Made by a program: the position numbers and the translations under genes. This document shows positions 18,234 through 27,257 of a DNA stretch of 64,000 nt, piece after piece. The notes beneath the pieces were generated by a model. The model was not told the origin of the DNA. It searched no databases and saw nothing but the letters and a program-made list of their open reading frames with translations. The stretch is from assembly GCA_963701375.1 (NCBI GenBank), contig CAVOZT010000004.1, forward strand, positions 1,426,001 to 1,490,000, in the 5' to 3' direction. The stretch is from CAVXTF01 sp963701375. GTDB lineage: Bacteria > Actinomycetota > Acidimicrobiia > Acidimicrobiales > CAVXTF01. The first letter of the stretch is position 1. Every line of letters begins with the position of its first letter.

Positions 18234-20185
18234 GCGTCGGACCTCGCTCGCCCACGGGCGGTGCACAGTTCCCGATTTCTGCGGTGGTCGGCCAGGACGA
18301 ACTGCGTCTGGCGCTGCTGCTGGCGGCGATCGATCCGAGAATCGGAGGGGTACTTCTTCGCGGGGAGAAGGGCAGCGCCAAGACGACGATGGCGCGCGGC
18401 CTCGCTTCTGTGCTCCCAGGAGAGGCGCCATTTGTCGAGATCCCTCTCGGGGCGACTGAGGACCGCGTGGTCGGCTCGGTCGACCTGCGCGCAGCCCTCT
18501 TGGAGGGTGAGAGGCGATTTGCTCCAGGTCTTCTTGCCGAGGCAGACGGCGGCGTGCTCTATGTGGACGAGGTCAACCTGTTGCCCGACCACCTTGTCGA
18601 CGTCCTTCTCGACGTCGCGGTCAGCGGGATAAACAGGGTCGAGCGAGAGGGCGTGTCGCACAGCCACCCGAGTCGCTTCGTGCTTCTCGGGTCGATGAAT
18701 CCCGAAGAAGGAGAGCTGAGGCCACAACTTCTGGACAGGTTCGGACTCGCCGTCCATGTAGTAGCTCCAATTGATCCGGCTTCGCGCGCCGAGGCGGTCC
18801 GCCGGCGTCTCGAGCTCGAGGCCGACCCCGTTGGCTTCTCGGAGAGATGGTCTCCTGAAGAAGAGAAATTGCGCGACAGGCTGGCGAGCGCCCGGCCCGC
18901 TCCCCTCGCCGACGGGCTGCTCGAGTTGGTGTCGTCCGTCTGTGCGGCGGCGGGCGCAGAAGGGCTGAGAGCCGATCTGGTGTGCTGCCGCGCGGCGGCC
19001 GCACTCGCCGGGTTCGAGGGAGCCCCGGAGGCGGATGCCGGTCACGTGAGGAGGGTCGCCCCGATGGCGCTCGCGCATCGCACACGTCGCGGTCCGTTCG
19101 ACTCGCCGGTGTTCGACTCCGAGGAGCTCGAAGATGCACTGGATCGCGCTCTTAGACCCGAGCAGGCGCAGAGGACCCGACCGGCAAAGTTGACTGGAGA
19201 TGCACCGTCCGCTCCAGAACCGTCGGCGACCTCGGATGCTCAGGCGAAAACGGTCGGCTCGAAAGCTGGTTCGGAATCGGACGAGCCGGGCGGTGACGGT
19301 GGATACGAGGATCCGATTCCCGCTCACGCCGCACCACACGCGCGACCACCGCACCTCGAGGCAAGCGCCCGGTTCGGTGTGACGTCGGGAGGCAACCCGG
19401 ATATTCAGGCGCCTGGCAGAAGAACGGCCGTCTTGTCCGACCGAGGTCGTCTGGTTGGTGCAAAGCCGTCCGAGGGTTCGCTGCGTTCGATTGCCCTGAT
19501 GCCCACGATCGACGCCGCGGCGAGCCGAATCGCGACAAGACCGCGCGCCGGCGCGGAGGCGGCAACGTCGCCCACATTCATCGTGGAGGAGGGAGATCTG
19601 CGCGAGGCGGTGCGCGAACAACGCGCCGCCAACCTGGTCGTGCTCGTCGTGGACGCATCTGGCTCTATGGGTGTCGAAGGCAGGATCGCGGCCGCCAAGG
19701 GCGCTGTCGTGTCGTTGCTCGTCAACGCTTACGAGAGGCGTGACCGAGTCGCCCTGGTGGCGTTCCGCGAGGACAACGCTCAGGTTGCCCTTCGCCCTAC
19801 TGGCAGCGTCGAGGTTGCAAGGGCCCGCCTCGAAGAGTTGCGAACCGGGGGGCGCACGCCGCTCGCCGCGGGAATCGAGACGGCGCTCGAATTGTCGCTC
19901 GTGGCGACGCGCGGCGCGCACAAGCCGCTCATCGTGCTCGTGTCGGACGGCCGCGCAACCTACGGGCCTGAAGGTGTCGACCCTTTCCGTGCGGCGCTCG
20001 ACGCCGCCGGAAAGGTCAGGCGCATGCGCGTCCCGGCGGTCGTCATCGACGCCGAGGACGGGACCCTCCGGCTCGGCCTGGCCGGCGCGGTTGCACGCGA
20101 GATGGGAGCCAGGCTCGTCACAGCCGGTGCACTTACCGCCGACGGGCTCGCCTCGACGGTACGAGGGTTGCTCCCTTCAGACTGA
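18230..20185 (+). CDS. chlID: ChlI-ChlD fused AAA+/VWA chelatase subunit (cobaltochelatase partner)
   Basis: 651 residues. Residues about 10-320 form an AAA+ ATPase of the magnesium-chelatase I type with P-loop RGEKGSAKTT (44-53), Walker B VLYVDEVNLL (109-118) and SMNPEEGELRPQLLDRFGL. A proline/acidic linker follows. The C-terminal third is a von Willebrand A domain with the metal-site motif DASGSMG starting at Asp475. This fused I-D architecture next to CobN is common in actinobacteria and powers cobalt insertion. The ATG at 18230 overlaps the cobN TGA. Bacteriochlorophyll chelation is unlikely because no other pigment genes are present. Confidence 0.91.
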   Translation: MSVGPRSPTGGAQFPISAVVGQDELRLALLLAAIDPRIGGVLLRGEKGSAKTTMARGLASVLPGEAPFVEIPLGATEDRVVGSVDLRAALLEGERRFAPGLLAEADGGVLYVDEVNLLPDHLVDVLLDVAVSGINRVEREGVSHSHPSRFVLLGSMNPEEGELRPQLLDRFGLAVHVVAPIDPASRAEAVRRRLELEADPVGFSERWSPEEEKLRDRLASARPAPLADGLLELVSSVCAAAGAEGLRADLVCCRAAAALAGFEGAPEADAGHVRRVAPMALAHRTRRGPFDSPVFDSEELEDALDRALRPEQAQRTRPAKLTGDAPSAPEPSATSDAQAKTVGSKAGSESDEPGGDGGYEDPIPAHAAPHARPPHLEASARFGVTSGGNPDIQAPGRRTAVLSDRGRLVGAKPSEGSLRSIALMPTIDAAASRIATRPRAGAEAATSPTFIVEEGDLREAVREQRAANLVVLVVDASGSMGVEGRIAAAKGAVVSLLVNAYERRDRVALVAFREDNAQVALRPTGSVEVARARLEELRTGGRTPLAAGIETALELSLVATRGAHKPLIVLVSDGRATYGPEGVDPFRAALDAAGKVRRMRVPAVVIDAEDGTLRLGLAGAVAREMGARLVTAGALTADGLASTVRGLLPSD

Positions 20186-20189
20186 ATCC

Positions 20190-20999
20190 TCACTGCTCAG
20201 GGATGGCAAACAGGTCTTCGTGCGTAACTGCAATGTCGGTCACCGGTCGCGACAACCGGCCTCGGGCATCGGGCTGCACCAGGCGGTAACCGGCGTCGCG
20301 CAGCATCTCGGCGACCGGGGCGCGGTCCTCACCGAGGACTTTGACCGAGGCGTAGTTCCATTCCAGCTGCAGCAGGCGGATGCGTTTCTCGGTAAGGGCA
20401 CGCACTCCCCCTTCGAGCACGAGACGCTCGGTCCCCTCCGTGTCGAGCTTCACACCCGCGACCGTCTTGTCACCGATGACACTGTCGAGGGTGACCACGG
20501 GCACCTCTCTCACGTCAGAGCTTCGCTCGTCCGGGGTCAGGACGAGGTGGTTCGCCACGTCGAGATCGAACGTCATCTGCATCGTCCCGATCCGATTGCT
20601 CACCGCGGCCCGGTGGAACTCGGGAGCGTAACCGTTCAAGTTCATGTTCTCTTCGAACAATCTCGCAGCGTTCAGGTTCGGCTCGAATGCCGTTACGCGC
20701 GCTCCTTGTTCGGTGGCAAAGATCGTGTACACGCCGACACTCGCTCCGACATCGATGAACTAGTCCCCGGGTTTGAGATGCTTTGCCCACGTCAGCAACT
20801 CGATGGCAGGCGGGTTCGCGTACACGACCTCAGAAGATGCGGAGAAGTGCAGGTACGCGCGCATGTGGGAACGTGACCCGACTGCAACCGTTATCGGCCG
20901 CCCCGCGGAGCGTGCCCAGACCTGGTATCCCGACGCATAGGCAAGTCGACGGAGCCGGCGTCCCTTGTTCGAAGGGTGACGCCAGATGTGCTGCTCCAC
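20190..20999 (-). pseudogene. FkbM-family SAM methyltransferase interrupted by an in-frame stop
   Basis: The protein reads in one frame with a TAG at 20762-20760 right at the SAM-binding motif: LTWAKHLKPGD, stop, FIDVGASVGVYTIFATEQGA. Downstream are VTAFEPNLNAARLFEENM, VVTLDSVIG, VKLDTEGTERLVLEGG and LQLEWN, typical of FkbM-type O-methyltransferases of sugars and glycolipids. The start is taken as GTG at 20999, a guess; no strong ribosome-binding site is visible. It lies just downstream of asnB on the same strand and converges with chlID, 4 bases away. A single base change would restore it, so either a sequence error or a recent nonsense mutation is possible. Confidence 0.75.
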
Positions 21000-21046
21000 T
21001 GCCTGTGCTTGACGACAAACGAGTGTCGCCGAACGAATGGGTTTGA

Positions 21047-23041
21047 TCAGTGCGTCGCTCCTTGGTGCTCCAACCAGGCCTGGAACATCAAGACGTCCCA
21101 CAGCTCGTATTCGCGGTCCACGCGGCCGGAGAGGTGCTCCGCCCATAGCCGCCGAACGGGTTCGGCCGCGAGATATCCCTCTCTCTCGAGGCGTCCAGAA
21201 CCGATCAGATCCTCGGCCCAGTCACGGAGTGGACCACGCAACCATGCACCGAGTGGGATCCCGAATCCCATCTTCGGCCGGTCGACGATCTCCGAGGGGA
21301 CGTACCGGTAGAGCACCTGACGGAGGATCCATTTACCCGTGCCGTTCCTCAGTTTGAGCTCGAACGGCAGGCGCCACGCCAGGGCCGCGACTTCCGGGTC
21401 CAAGAATGGCACCCGGTTCTCGAGGCTCACTCCCATCGACGCCCGGTCCACCTTCGTCAAGATGTCGTCCGGCAGGTAGGTCATCGTGTCCAGATAGACC
21501 ATCAGCTCGGTGCCCCCGATGTCTGGCCAGCGTTCGGGCGAGGTGAGCATTGTCTTCGGCTCCTGGGCTCCGAGCACGACGTCTGTCGGATCGTCGAAGT
21601 GCGATGCGAGTCTTCTGTAGGTCTCGTTCAGATCGGCGGCCGGGAGAACTGACGCGATCTTGTGGATCTTCGTGCCCGGCATCCTCACGCGTAACGATCG
21701 GGGGAGAATTGGACCCGCTCTCTCGAATCCGCGGTCCCACAACCGGGGCGGGACGGCGTCGAGGGCCATCGCAGCGAGGCTGCGCACTGGTCGCGGGACC
21801 GGCTCGATGCGTCGCCAGAAGCGCTCGCCCCACGCGTATCGGTTGTAGCCGCCGAACAGTTCGTCGCCCCCGTCCCCCGACAAAGCCACGGTGACGTGAG
21901 CTCGTGCGAGTGCCGACAGAAGAGCTGTCGGTATCTGCGAAGAGTCTGCGAAGGGTTCGTCATAGAGACGGGGGAGCTTCGGGATCGTCTCGAGCGCGTC
22001 CTTGTCGGTGACGACCAGCTCCAGATGCTCGGTGCCCAGGTGCTCGGCCACCCGACGGGCATCCGGAGCCTCGTTGAATCCGGCTTCGTCGAAGGCGATC
22101 GTGAAGGTCTTTACTTTTTCCGTGTGCCTCGCCTGCATGAGTGCCACGACCACAGAAGAGTCGACTCCTCCGGAGAGGAATGCGCCGAGAGGAACGTCCG
22201 CGTGCATGCGCATCCTCACGGCCTCTCCGAGGACCGAATCGAGCTCGTCGGCGGCCTCACGGATAAGGCCCGGATCGTTGGGATCCGCGAGCCTCGCCGT
22301 CGCATTCTTTCGAGCGGTCTTGCCTGAGTCGACCGTCTCGCGAAGGGTCCAGAAGGCCTCGGGCCGGGGCATGACGCCTGTTGCCGTGCCCCGTCCGAGC
22401 GTGACGATCGAACCCGGCGTCAGCTCCGCGATGCCTTTGTAGATCGTGTATGGCGAGGGTACGCAGTTGTGTCGGAAATACAGAGCGAGCACGTCCCGGT
22501 CGACTTGTGGATGGAAAGAGCCGTGAGCTACGAGAGCCTTGAGCTCGGAGCCGAACAGGAACACCCCACCGGACCACCCGTAGTAGAGCGGCTTCTCTCC
22601 GAAGCGGTCGCGGGCAAGATGGAGCCTCTGATCGACCCGATCCCATACCGCCAATGCGAACATCCCGTTACAGCGTTCGAGCATCTCGCGCAGTCCGAAC
22701 CGCTTGACGCCGGCAACCACGACCTCTGTGTCCGATGAGCCGCGGAAACGCTGACCCAGTGCCTCGAGCTCGGCTCGAAGTGGTACGAAGTTGTAGATCT
22801 CGCCGTTGTAGGCGATGACATAACGCTCGTCGTCGGACGCCATCGGCTGGTGCCCGGTGGGGGACAGGTCGACGATGGCGAGCCTTCGTGACCCCAGGCC
22901 GACTCCGGCGCCGCTGTCGATGAAAATGCCCGAATCGTCAGGACCCCGGTGGACGATCGCATCGGTCATCGCCTTGAGCGGTGGTTCGAGGTTTCGGGTG
23001 CCTCCGGTTCGCCTATCCCAGAAACCGGCTATCCCGCACAT
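21047..23041 (-). CDS. asnB: Asparagine synthase (glutamine-hydrolysing) / amidotransferase
   Basis: 664 residues. The mature glutaminase nucleophile is Cys2 in MCGIAGFWD, with the RGPDDSG, YNGEIYN and SSDTEV blocks of the N-terminal Ntn domain. The synthetase domain has the pyrophosphate loop FLSGGVDSS near residue 290, LSGDGGDELFGGYNRY and DRASMGVSLENRVPFLD. Length and motifs match AsnB proteins often found in polysaccharide loci, where they amidate sugar acids or other surface components rather than make free asparagine. Its neighbours (FkbM methyltransferase, glycosyltransferase, deacetylase) favour that role, but ordinary asparagine synthesis cannot be excluded. Confidence 0.9.
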   Translation of the reverse strand: MCGIAGFWDRRTGGTRNLEPPLKAMTDAIVHRGPDDSGIFIDSGAGVGLGSRRLAIVDLSPTGHQPMASDDERYVIAYNGEIYNFVPLRAELEALGQRFRGSSDTEVVVAGVKRFGLREMLERCNGMFALAVWDRVDQRLHLARDRFGEKPLYYGWSGGVFLFGSELKALVAHGSFHPQVDRDVLALYFRHNCVPSPYTIYKGIAELTPGSIVTLGRGTATGVMPRPEAFWTLRETVDSGKTARKNATARLADPNDPGLIREAADELDSVLGEAVRMRMHADVPLGAFLSGGVDSSVVVALMQARHTEKVKTFTIAFDEAGFNEAPDARRVAEHLGTEHLELVVTDKDALETIPKLPRLYDEPFADSSQIPTALLSALARAHVTVALSGDGGDELFGGYNRYAWGERFWRRIEPVPRPVRSLAAMALDAVPPRLWDRGFERAGPILPRSLRVRMPGTKIHKIASVLPAADLNETYRRLASHFDDPTDVVLGAQEPKTMLTSPERWPDIGGTELMVYLDTMTYLPDDILTKVDRASMGVSLENRVPFLDPEVAALAWRLPFELKLRNGTGKWILRQVLYRYVPSEIVDRPKMGFGIPLGAWLRGPLRDWAEDLIGSGRLEREGYLAAEPVRRLWAEHLSGRVDREYELWDVLMFQAWLEHQGATH

Positions 23042-23160
23042 GGCCTAACGGCGTGCGCCCCAAGTCGCTGCACGCCCACGCTCTGTAGAATAGACGAGCC
23101 GATCTCCGACGGACGGCCCGACCTCGACGTGTGCAGGGTTGCGCGTGTTGATCGGTCATC

Positions 23161-24337
23161 ATGGACGCTGTGCCCTCTGGGGGGATGCAATCGACAATGG
23201 GCACCGAAGAGGCAGACACCCTGCGTGGGTGCAGGGTGGTGACCACCTCCATGACCGCCAAGCTTCTTCTCGGCAACCAGCTGCGTTCGCTCACCGACAT
23301 CTCGTGGACCGTGGTGAGCGGGGACTCGTTCGATCAGGCGCCAGCCGACATCTCGGTCGAGGTGGTGCCGCTACGGCGTGAGCTCGCGTTGTCCGACTTG
23401 AAGGCCTTCTTGACTCTTCTGAGGCTGTTCCGCCGCCGACGGTTCGACTTCGTCCAGACGCATACCCCGAAAGCCTCGTTGCTCGGTCTCCCTGCCGCGC
23501 GCCTCGCCGGTAGCACAGCCGTTTACACGATCCACGGAGCTCTCTACTTCGCAGACAACAGCAGGATCGGCAACATCGCGGGATGGATCTTCGAGAAGTG
23601 GTGCTGCGCCTGGGCGCACAAGGTGTTGGTGCAGAGTCGCGAGGACGAGTCTGTGTTACCGAGAGTCGGGATCTGCTCGAGGCGAAAGATCCGCTACATA
23701 GGCAACGGCGTCGTGCTCGACCACTTCTTGGAACACGTCGAACCAGAACCCAAGCTCTCTGACTCTTCTACTGACTCTCTGCCGGTCGTGGAGATGGTCA
23801 GCCGGCTAGTCAAGGAAAAAGGGTGCTCCGATTTCTTCGAGCTGGCGCGGGCACTTTCGGATCGCGCCGAAATTCGTGCACGTAGGACCGGCAGAGACGG
23901 ACCAGAGCGATGCGATCTCCGCCGAGGAGATGACGCTCGCAGAGAAGAACGTGTCGTTCATGGGTGCAACACAAGACATCAGGCCTTACCTCGCCGCCTC
24001 GGACATAGTGGTACTGCCCTCTTACCGCGAGGGGATACCACGCGTCGCCATGGAGGCGTCCGCCGCCGGCCTACCGGTAGTCGCCTACGACGTGCGTGGT
24101 GTCAGAGAGGTGATCGACCCCCGAAGCGGACTGCTCGTCCGACGAGGAGACACAGCGGCGCTCGTCAGGGTCGTCTCCGACCTGCTCGGTGACCCCGGAC
24201 GTCGCGACAAGTTGGGCGAGCAATGCCGAGAACGCGTGGTCGAGCGGTTCTCAGAAGACGGAGTGATCGAGCGGCTGCGCACTTTTTACCGGGAGCTGGC
24301 TCCCGACGCCAAGGTCGCCTCCGGTGAGAGCACGTGA
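23161..24337 (+). CDS. Glycosyltransferase, GT4-like (frameshifted)
   Basis: About 390 residues with a two-domain GT-B layout. The N-terminal domain has VVTTSMTAKLLLGNQL, FVQTHTPKASLLGLPAARL and YTIHGALYFAD. The C-terminal domain has SRLVKEKGCSDFFEL, FMGATQDIRPYLAASDIVVLP and YREGIPRVAMEASAAGLPVV, the nucleotide-sugar binding region with its glutamate. A frameshift near 23865 joins them (ALSDRA to KFVHVGPAE). This resembles transferases of capsule or exopolysaccharide loci; the sugar donor cannot be told. ATG 23161 was chosen. The 119-base spacer to the divergent asnB must hold promoters for both, with a TAGAAT at 23086-23091 as a weak -10 candidate. Confidence 0.82.
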
Positions 24338-25086
24338 CCGCGACCTCCGAACCGACGCTGTCCATGACGATCGACGTTGAGGACTTCTACGACGGGATGG
24401 CCGTGTTGGGCCACGACGTCCCGAGACCTCCCGACCTCGTCGAGCAGCTCGCTCAATTGGTCGACGGGCTCGACAAGGTGACGGGCAAGCCCAAGGTCAC
24501 GCTGTTCGTGGTCGGAAACCACGTTGCGCGGATACGTCCCGCCCTGGCGACGTTCGCGGCCGCCGGCCACGAGATCGCAAGCCACGGTCCCGACCACGGC
24601 CGGCTACCCGATGACGCCGAACCTTGGCTTCGCAAGGGACGCGAGATCCTGGAGGACGAGCTCCAGGTGAAGGTGACGGGATTCAGGTCCCCGCGATTCG
24701 ACCTGCCACCTCACGGTGATCTTCATCGGTACCGGGGCGAGCTTGCGGAAGCCGGGTACGAATACGTCTCGGACGCCGACCATCTGGGCACCGGTTCACC
24801 CGTCAGGGAGGCCCCGGTCATGTCGTGGCGCGGGGTGAGGCTCGGAGGGGGGAGCTACCAGCGACTTCTCCCGTTCACCGCCGTCTCGGGAGCGATCCGC
24901 CGAAGCCCCAGTACCGCCGTCTGCTACTACCACTCGTACGACTTCGACGGGACCACCCCGGGGTTGAGCGCCGTCCGCTCCCAGGCGGTTGCGAGGCAGG
25001 TTCTCGGCAGGGGCCGCATCGCGCCTATGTTCATGCGCCTTGTCCGCCGATTCGGAAGCGAGACCTGTAGCCGTGTCGCCATCTGA
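24334..25086 (+). CDS. Polysaccharide deacetylase, NodB family
   Basis: 250 residues. NodB-type motif 1 is MTIDVEDFYDG (metal-binding Asp pair), motif 2 is IASHGPDHGRLP (the two histidines), and FRSPRFDLP is motif 3. Members remove N-acetyl groups from cell-surface sugars. No signal peptide is visible, so a cytoplasmic or precursor substrate is suggested, as in the deacetylases of capsule/exopolysaccharide loci. The GTG start at 24334 overlaps the glycosyltransferase stop (GTGA), and the end overlaps the methyltransferase start by 14 bases, so the three genes form one unit. Confidence 0.87.
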   Translation: MTATSEPTLSMTIDVEDFYDGMAVLGHDVPRPPDLVEQLAQLVDGLDKVTGKPKVTLFVVGNHVARIRPALATFAAAGHEIASHGPDHGRLPDDAEPWLRKGREILEDELQVKVTGFRSPRFDLPPHGDLHRYRGELAEAGYEYVSDADHLGTGSPVREAPVMSWRGVRLGGGSYQRLLPFTAVSGAIRRSPSTAVCYYHSYDFDGTTPGLSAVRSQAVARQVLGRGRIAPMFMRLVRRFGSETCSRVAI

Positions 25087-25777
25087 CTTCCGCACCTACT
25101 TCCACCGCAGGGCGTCGCGCTTTGACGCCTTCTACCGCAGCGAGCCCGTATCCAGGCTTATCGGCCGGGGTCCCATCTTCGACCGCCTGCGGGGGGCCGT
25201 GGACATGGTGGCAACCCTTGGGGCGAAGTCGGTCCTAGACGTCGGTTGCGGAAGCGGCCCATTGTTCGAACCGCTCGCCGAACGGGGCATAAAGGTCACC
25301 GGCATTGACCCTGCTCCGGCGATGGTCGCCCTGGCTCGGCAGAGAGCGGCGGCATACCCGGATCTCGTAGTAGTGGAGCAGAGGGGATGGGAGGAGATCG
25401 ACGAGCAGGACTCCTTTGACGCGGCCGTCGCTCTCGGGGTGTTCGACTACGTGGACGATCCCGCGGATCTGTTGAGCCGCATGGGCAGGGCTGCTCCCGG
25501 CGTCGTCGCGTCGTTCCCTGCACCAGGGCTACGGCTCAAATTGCGCAAGGTTCGTTACGGTGCTCACGGGGTCAATGTCCACGGCTATACGCGAGAGCGT
25601 CTCGCCGGCCTAGCGTCGGACTGCGGTCTTCGTGTCGACCGGGTGTCGCCGCTCGGCAAAGCCGGATTCTTGGTCTCGTTCGCCGCGTCGCTGAAAAAGC
25701 TCACGCTCCGAGTGCGTGGGCACCCCCGTCCACATGCAGGATCTCCCCGGTGGTCATCGGGAACCAGTCGGACATGA
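25073..25777 (+). CDS. Class I SAM-dependent methyltransferase
   Basis: About 234 residues. The SAM motif is SVLDVGCGSGPLFEPL, followed by VTGIDPAPAMVALAR (acidic residue after beta 2) and FDAAVALGVFDYVDDP. The substrate is unknown; position after the glycosyltransferase and deacetylase suggests a glycan or glycolipid. Start chosen is GTG 25073 (VSPSDFRTYF), which keeps the overlap with the previous gene short. The last 25 residues or so are Arg/Pro/Ser-rich and overlap the 3' end of fabI on the other strand by 77 bases. The true end may be earlier if an indel is present here. Confidence 0.8.
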   Translation: MSPSDFRTYFHRRASRFDAFYRSEPVSRLIGRGPIFDRLRGAVDMVATLGAKSVLDVGCGSGPLFEPLAERGIKVTGIDPAPAMVALARQRAAAYPDLVVVEQRGWEEIDEQDSFDAAVALGVFDYVDDPADLLSRMGRAAPGVVASFPAPGLRLKLRKVRYGAHGVNVHGYTRERLAGLASDCGLRVDRVSPLGKAGFLVSFAASLKKLTLRVRGHPRPHAGSPRWSSGTSRT

Positions 25778-26472
25778 GGGCGACGCAGGCTTGCGCAACC
25801 GGGACACTGTTGCTGACGTCCCATCCGAGTGGTGCGCGCGTCGCCCAGGTCTCTTCGAACTTGGAGAAACCGCTTATCGACTTGGCTGCGATGGTCCTCA
25901 CCGGCCCCGCCGCCACCAGGTTCACCCGTATCTTCTCGGGACCCACGTCTCGTGCCAGGTACCTCGTCAGGGACTCGAGCGCCGCCTTTGACACACCCAT
26001 CCAGTCATAGGAGGGCCATGCGAGCCGGGCGTCGAAGTCGAGCCCGACGACAGAGGCGCCCTCGGCGGCGACGAGGAGTGGGCGGAAAGCCTGCACGAGC
26101 GCCTTGAGCGAGTACGCAGATACCTGGAGCACGACCGCCACGTCTTCCCACTCGGCACGAAAGATGTCGCCCCCGAGGCAGTTGTCGGGAGCGAATCCGA
26201 TGGCGTGCAGAAGCCCGTCGAGGCGGTCGAAGCGCTCGGCCAGGTGCGAGGCCGCCGCTTCTAGATGGTCCGCCCGGGTGACGTCGAGTTCGATGACCTC
26301 GGGTTCGATCGGGAGCTTTCGCGGTCCGTTTGGTCAGCGAGAGGCCTCGGCCGGCACCCGACAGGACGACCTCTGCCCCTTGCTCTTCCGCGCACTTCGC
26401 CACCTCGAACGCCAAGGAGGCGTCTGTCAGCACGCCCGTGACGAAGATGCGTTTTCCTTCTAGAAGCCCCAC
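25701..26472 (-). CDS. fabI: Enoyl-[acyl-carrier-protein] reductase (NADH), frameshifted
   Basis: The last step of the fatty-acid elongation cycle. The N-terminal cofactor segment is GLLEGKRIFVTGVLTDASLA, the divergent glycine-rich motif of FabI. The C-terminal part has the catalytic region VSAYSLKALVQAF, then SYDWMGVSKAALESLTRYLAR with the active-site lysine, and the end PMTTGEILHVDGGAHALGA. A frameshift near 26320, at an AAA run, interrupts the gene; removing one A gives RTAKLPIEPEVIELDV. As an expected essential gene it is most likely intact in the cell. It is divergent from npdG, 89 bases away, and converges with the methyltransferase. Confidence 0.88.
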
Positions 26473-26561
26473 GTGGCCGGACGTTACAGCGCTACGGAGC
26501 CTGCCTGCTGCAATGACCCCGGTTAGCCGGGGGGCGTTAGCCGTTGTGCCAATCTGTCACG

Positions 26562-27257
26562 ATGACCGTCGGGGTCGTCGGGATCGTCGGTGGCACAGGA
26601 CCACTCGGAGTGGGACTCGGGCTGCGCCTCGCAGCGGCTGGGTCGCCGGTCGTCATCGGTTCGCGTGACCCGGCGAGGGCGGCCGAGGTCGTCGGGGAAG
26701 CTCTGGCTGCTTGGCCAGGTCGTCATCTTGACCTGAGGGGAGTCGCCAACGACGAGGCCGCAAAGTGCGACATCGTCGTTATCGCAACTCCGTGGGAGGC
26801 CGTCGTCCAGACGGTCAGGCCGTTCTCGGACGATCTGGCAGGAAGGCTTGTCATATCCGTGGGCAACGCCCTCGTGAAAGAGGGACGCGAGTTCCAGGCG
26901 ATCGCGCCACCAAGGGGTTCGGTGGCGACTCTGCTCCAGGCCACCCTGCCGAGGTCACACGTCGTCGCAGCGTGTCACCACCTCCCAGCCCGCGAGCTGA
27001 AGGACCTCGATGCCGATCTCGACTCCGACGTCCTCGTGTGTTCCGACGAACCCGGTGCGGCCGACGCCGCGATCGAGATGCTCTCGTCGATCCGAGGGCT
27101 TCGCCCCCTCAACGCCGGCAGCCTCTCCTCTGCCGCGGCGATCGAGGCCTTCACTGCGGTCCTCGTGACGTTGAACGTCCGGTACAAGGTGCACACCACT
27201 TTGAAGATCGGGGGTCTCGACGACGCGAAGGCTCGGGATCCGGGTCGGGCCAGGTGA
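26562..27257 (+). CDS. npdG: F420-dependent NADP reductase (NADPH:F420 oxidoreductase)
   Basis: 231 residues. The Rossmann motif at the start is VGIVGGTGPLGVGLGLRLAAAG, followed by IGSRDPARA, the NADP phosphate site. Then come DIVVIATPWEA, VISVGNAL, a VVAACHHLPA segment and a C-terminal helix region ending in a KIGGLDDAKA-like block. It transfers hydride between NADPH and coenzyme F420. Its presence implies the host makes or uses F420, common in actinobacteria. The ATG at 26562 is preferred over an upstream GTG (26544), since the family starts directly at the nucleotide-binding strand. It overlaps mshC by 4 bases. Confidence 0.88.
   Translation: MTVGVVGIVGGTGPLGVGLGLRLAAAGSPVVIGSRDPARAAEVVGEALAAWPGRHLDLRGVANDEAAKCDIVVIATPWEAVVQTVRPFSDDLAGRLVISVGNALVKEGREFQAIAPPRGSVATLLQATLPRSHVVAACHHLPARELKDLDADLDSDVLVCSDEPGAADAAIEMLSSIRGLRPLNAGSLSSAAAIEAFTAVLVTLNVRYKVHTTLKIGGLDDAKARDPGRAR

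Noticed and set aside
18053..19921. Long open frame on the minus strand opposite chlID (622 residues)
   Set aside because: Its composition is dominated by Arg, Ser and Gly, and it mirrors a strongly supported gene on the plus strand; it is a GC-rich shadow frame.
23086..23091. TAGAAT as a -10 promoter element before the glycosyltransferase
   Set aside because: No matching -35 element at the right distance; kept only as a note in the gene entry.
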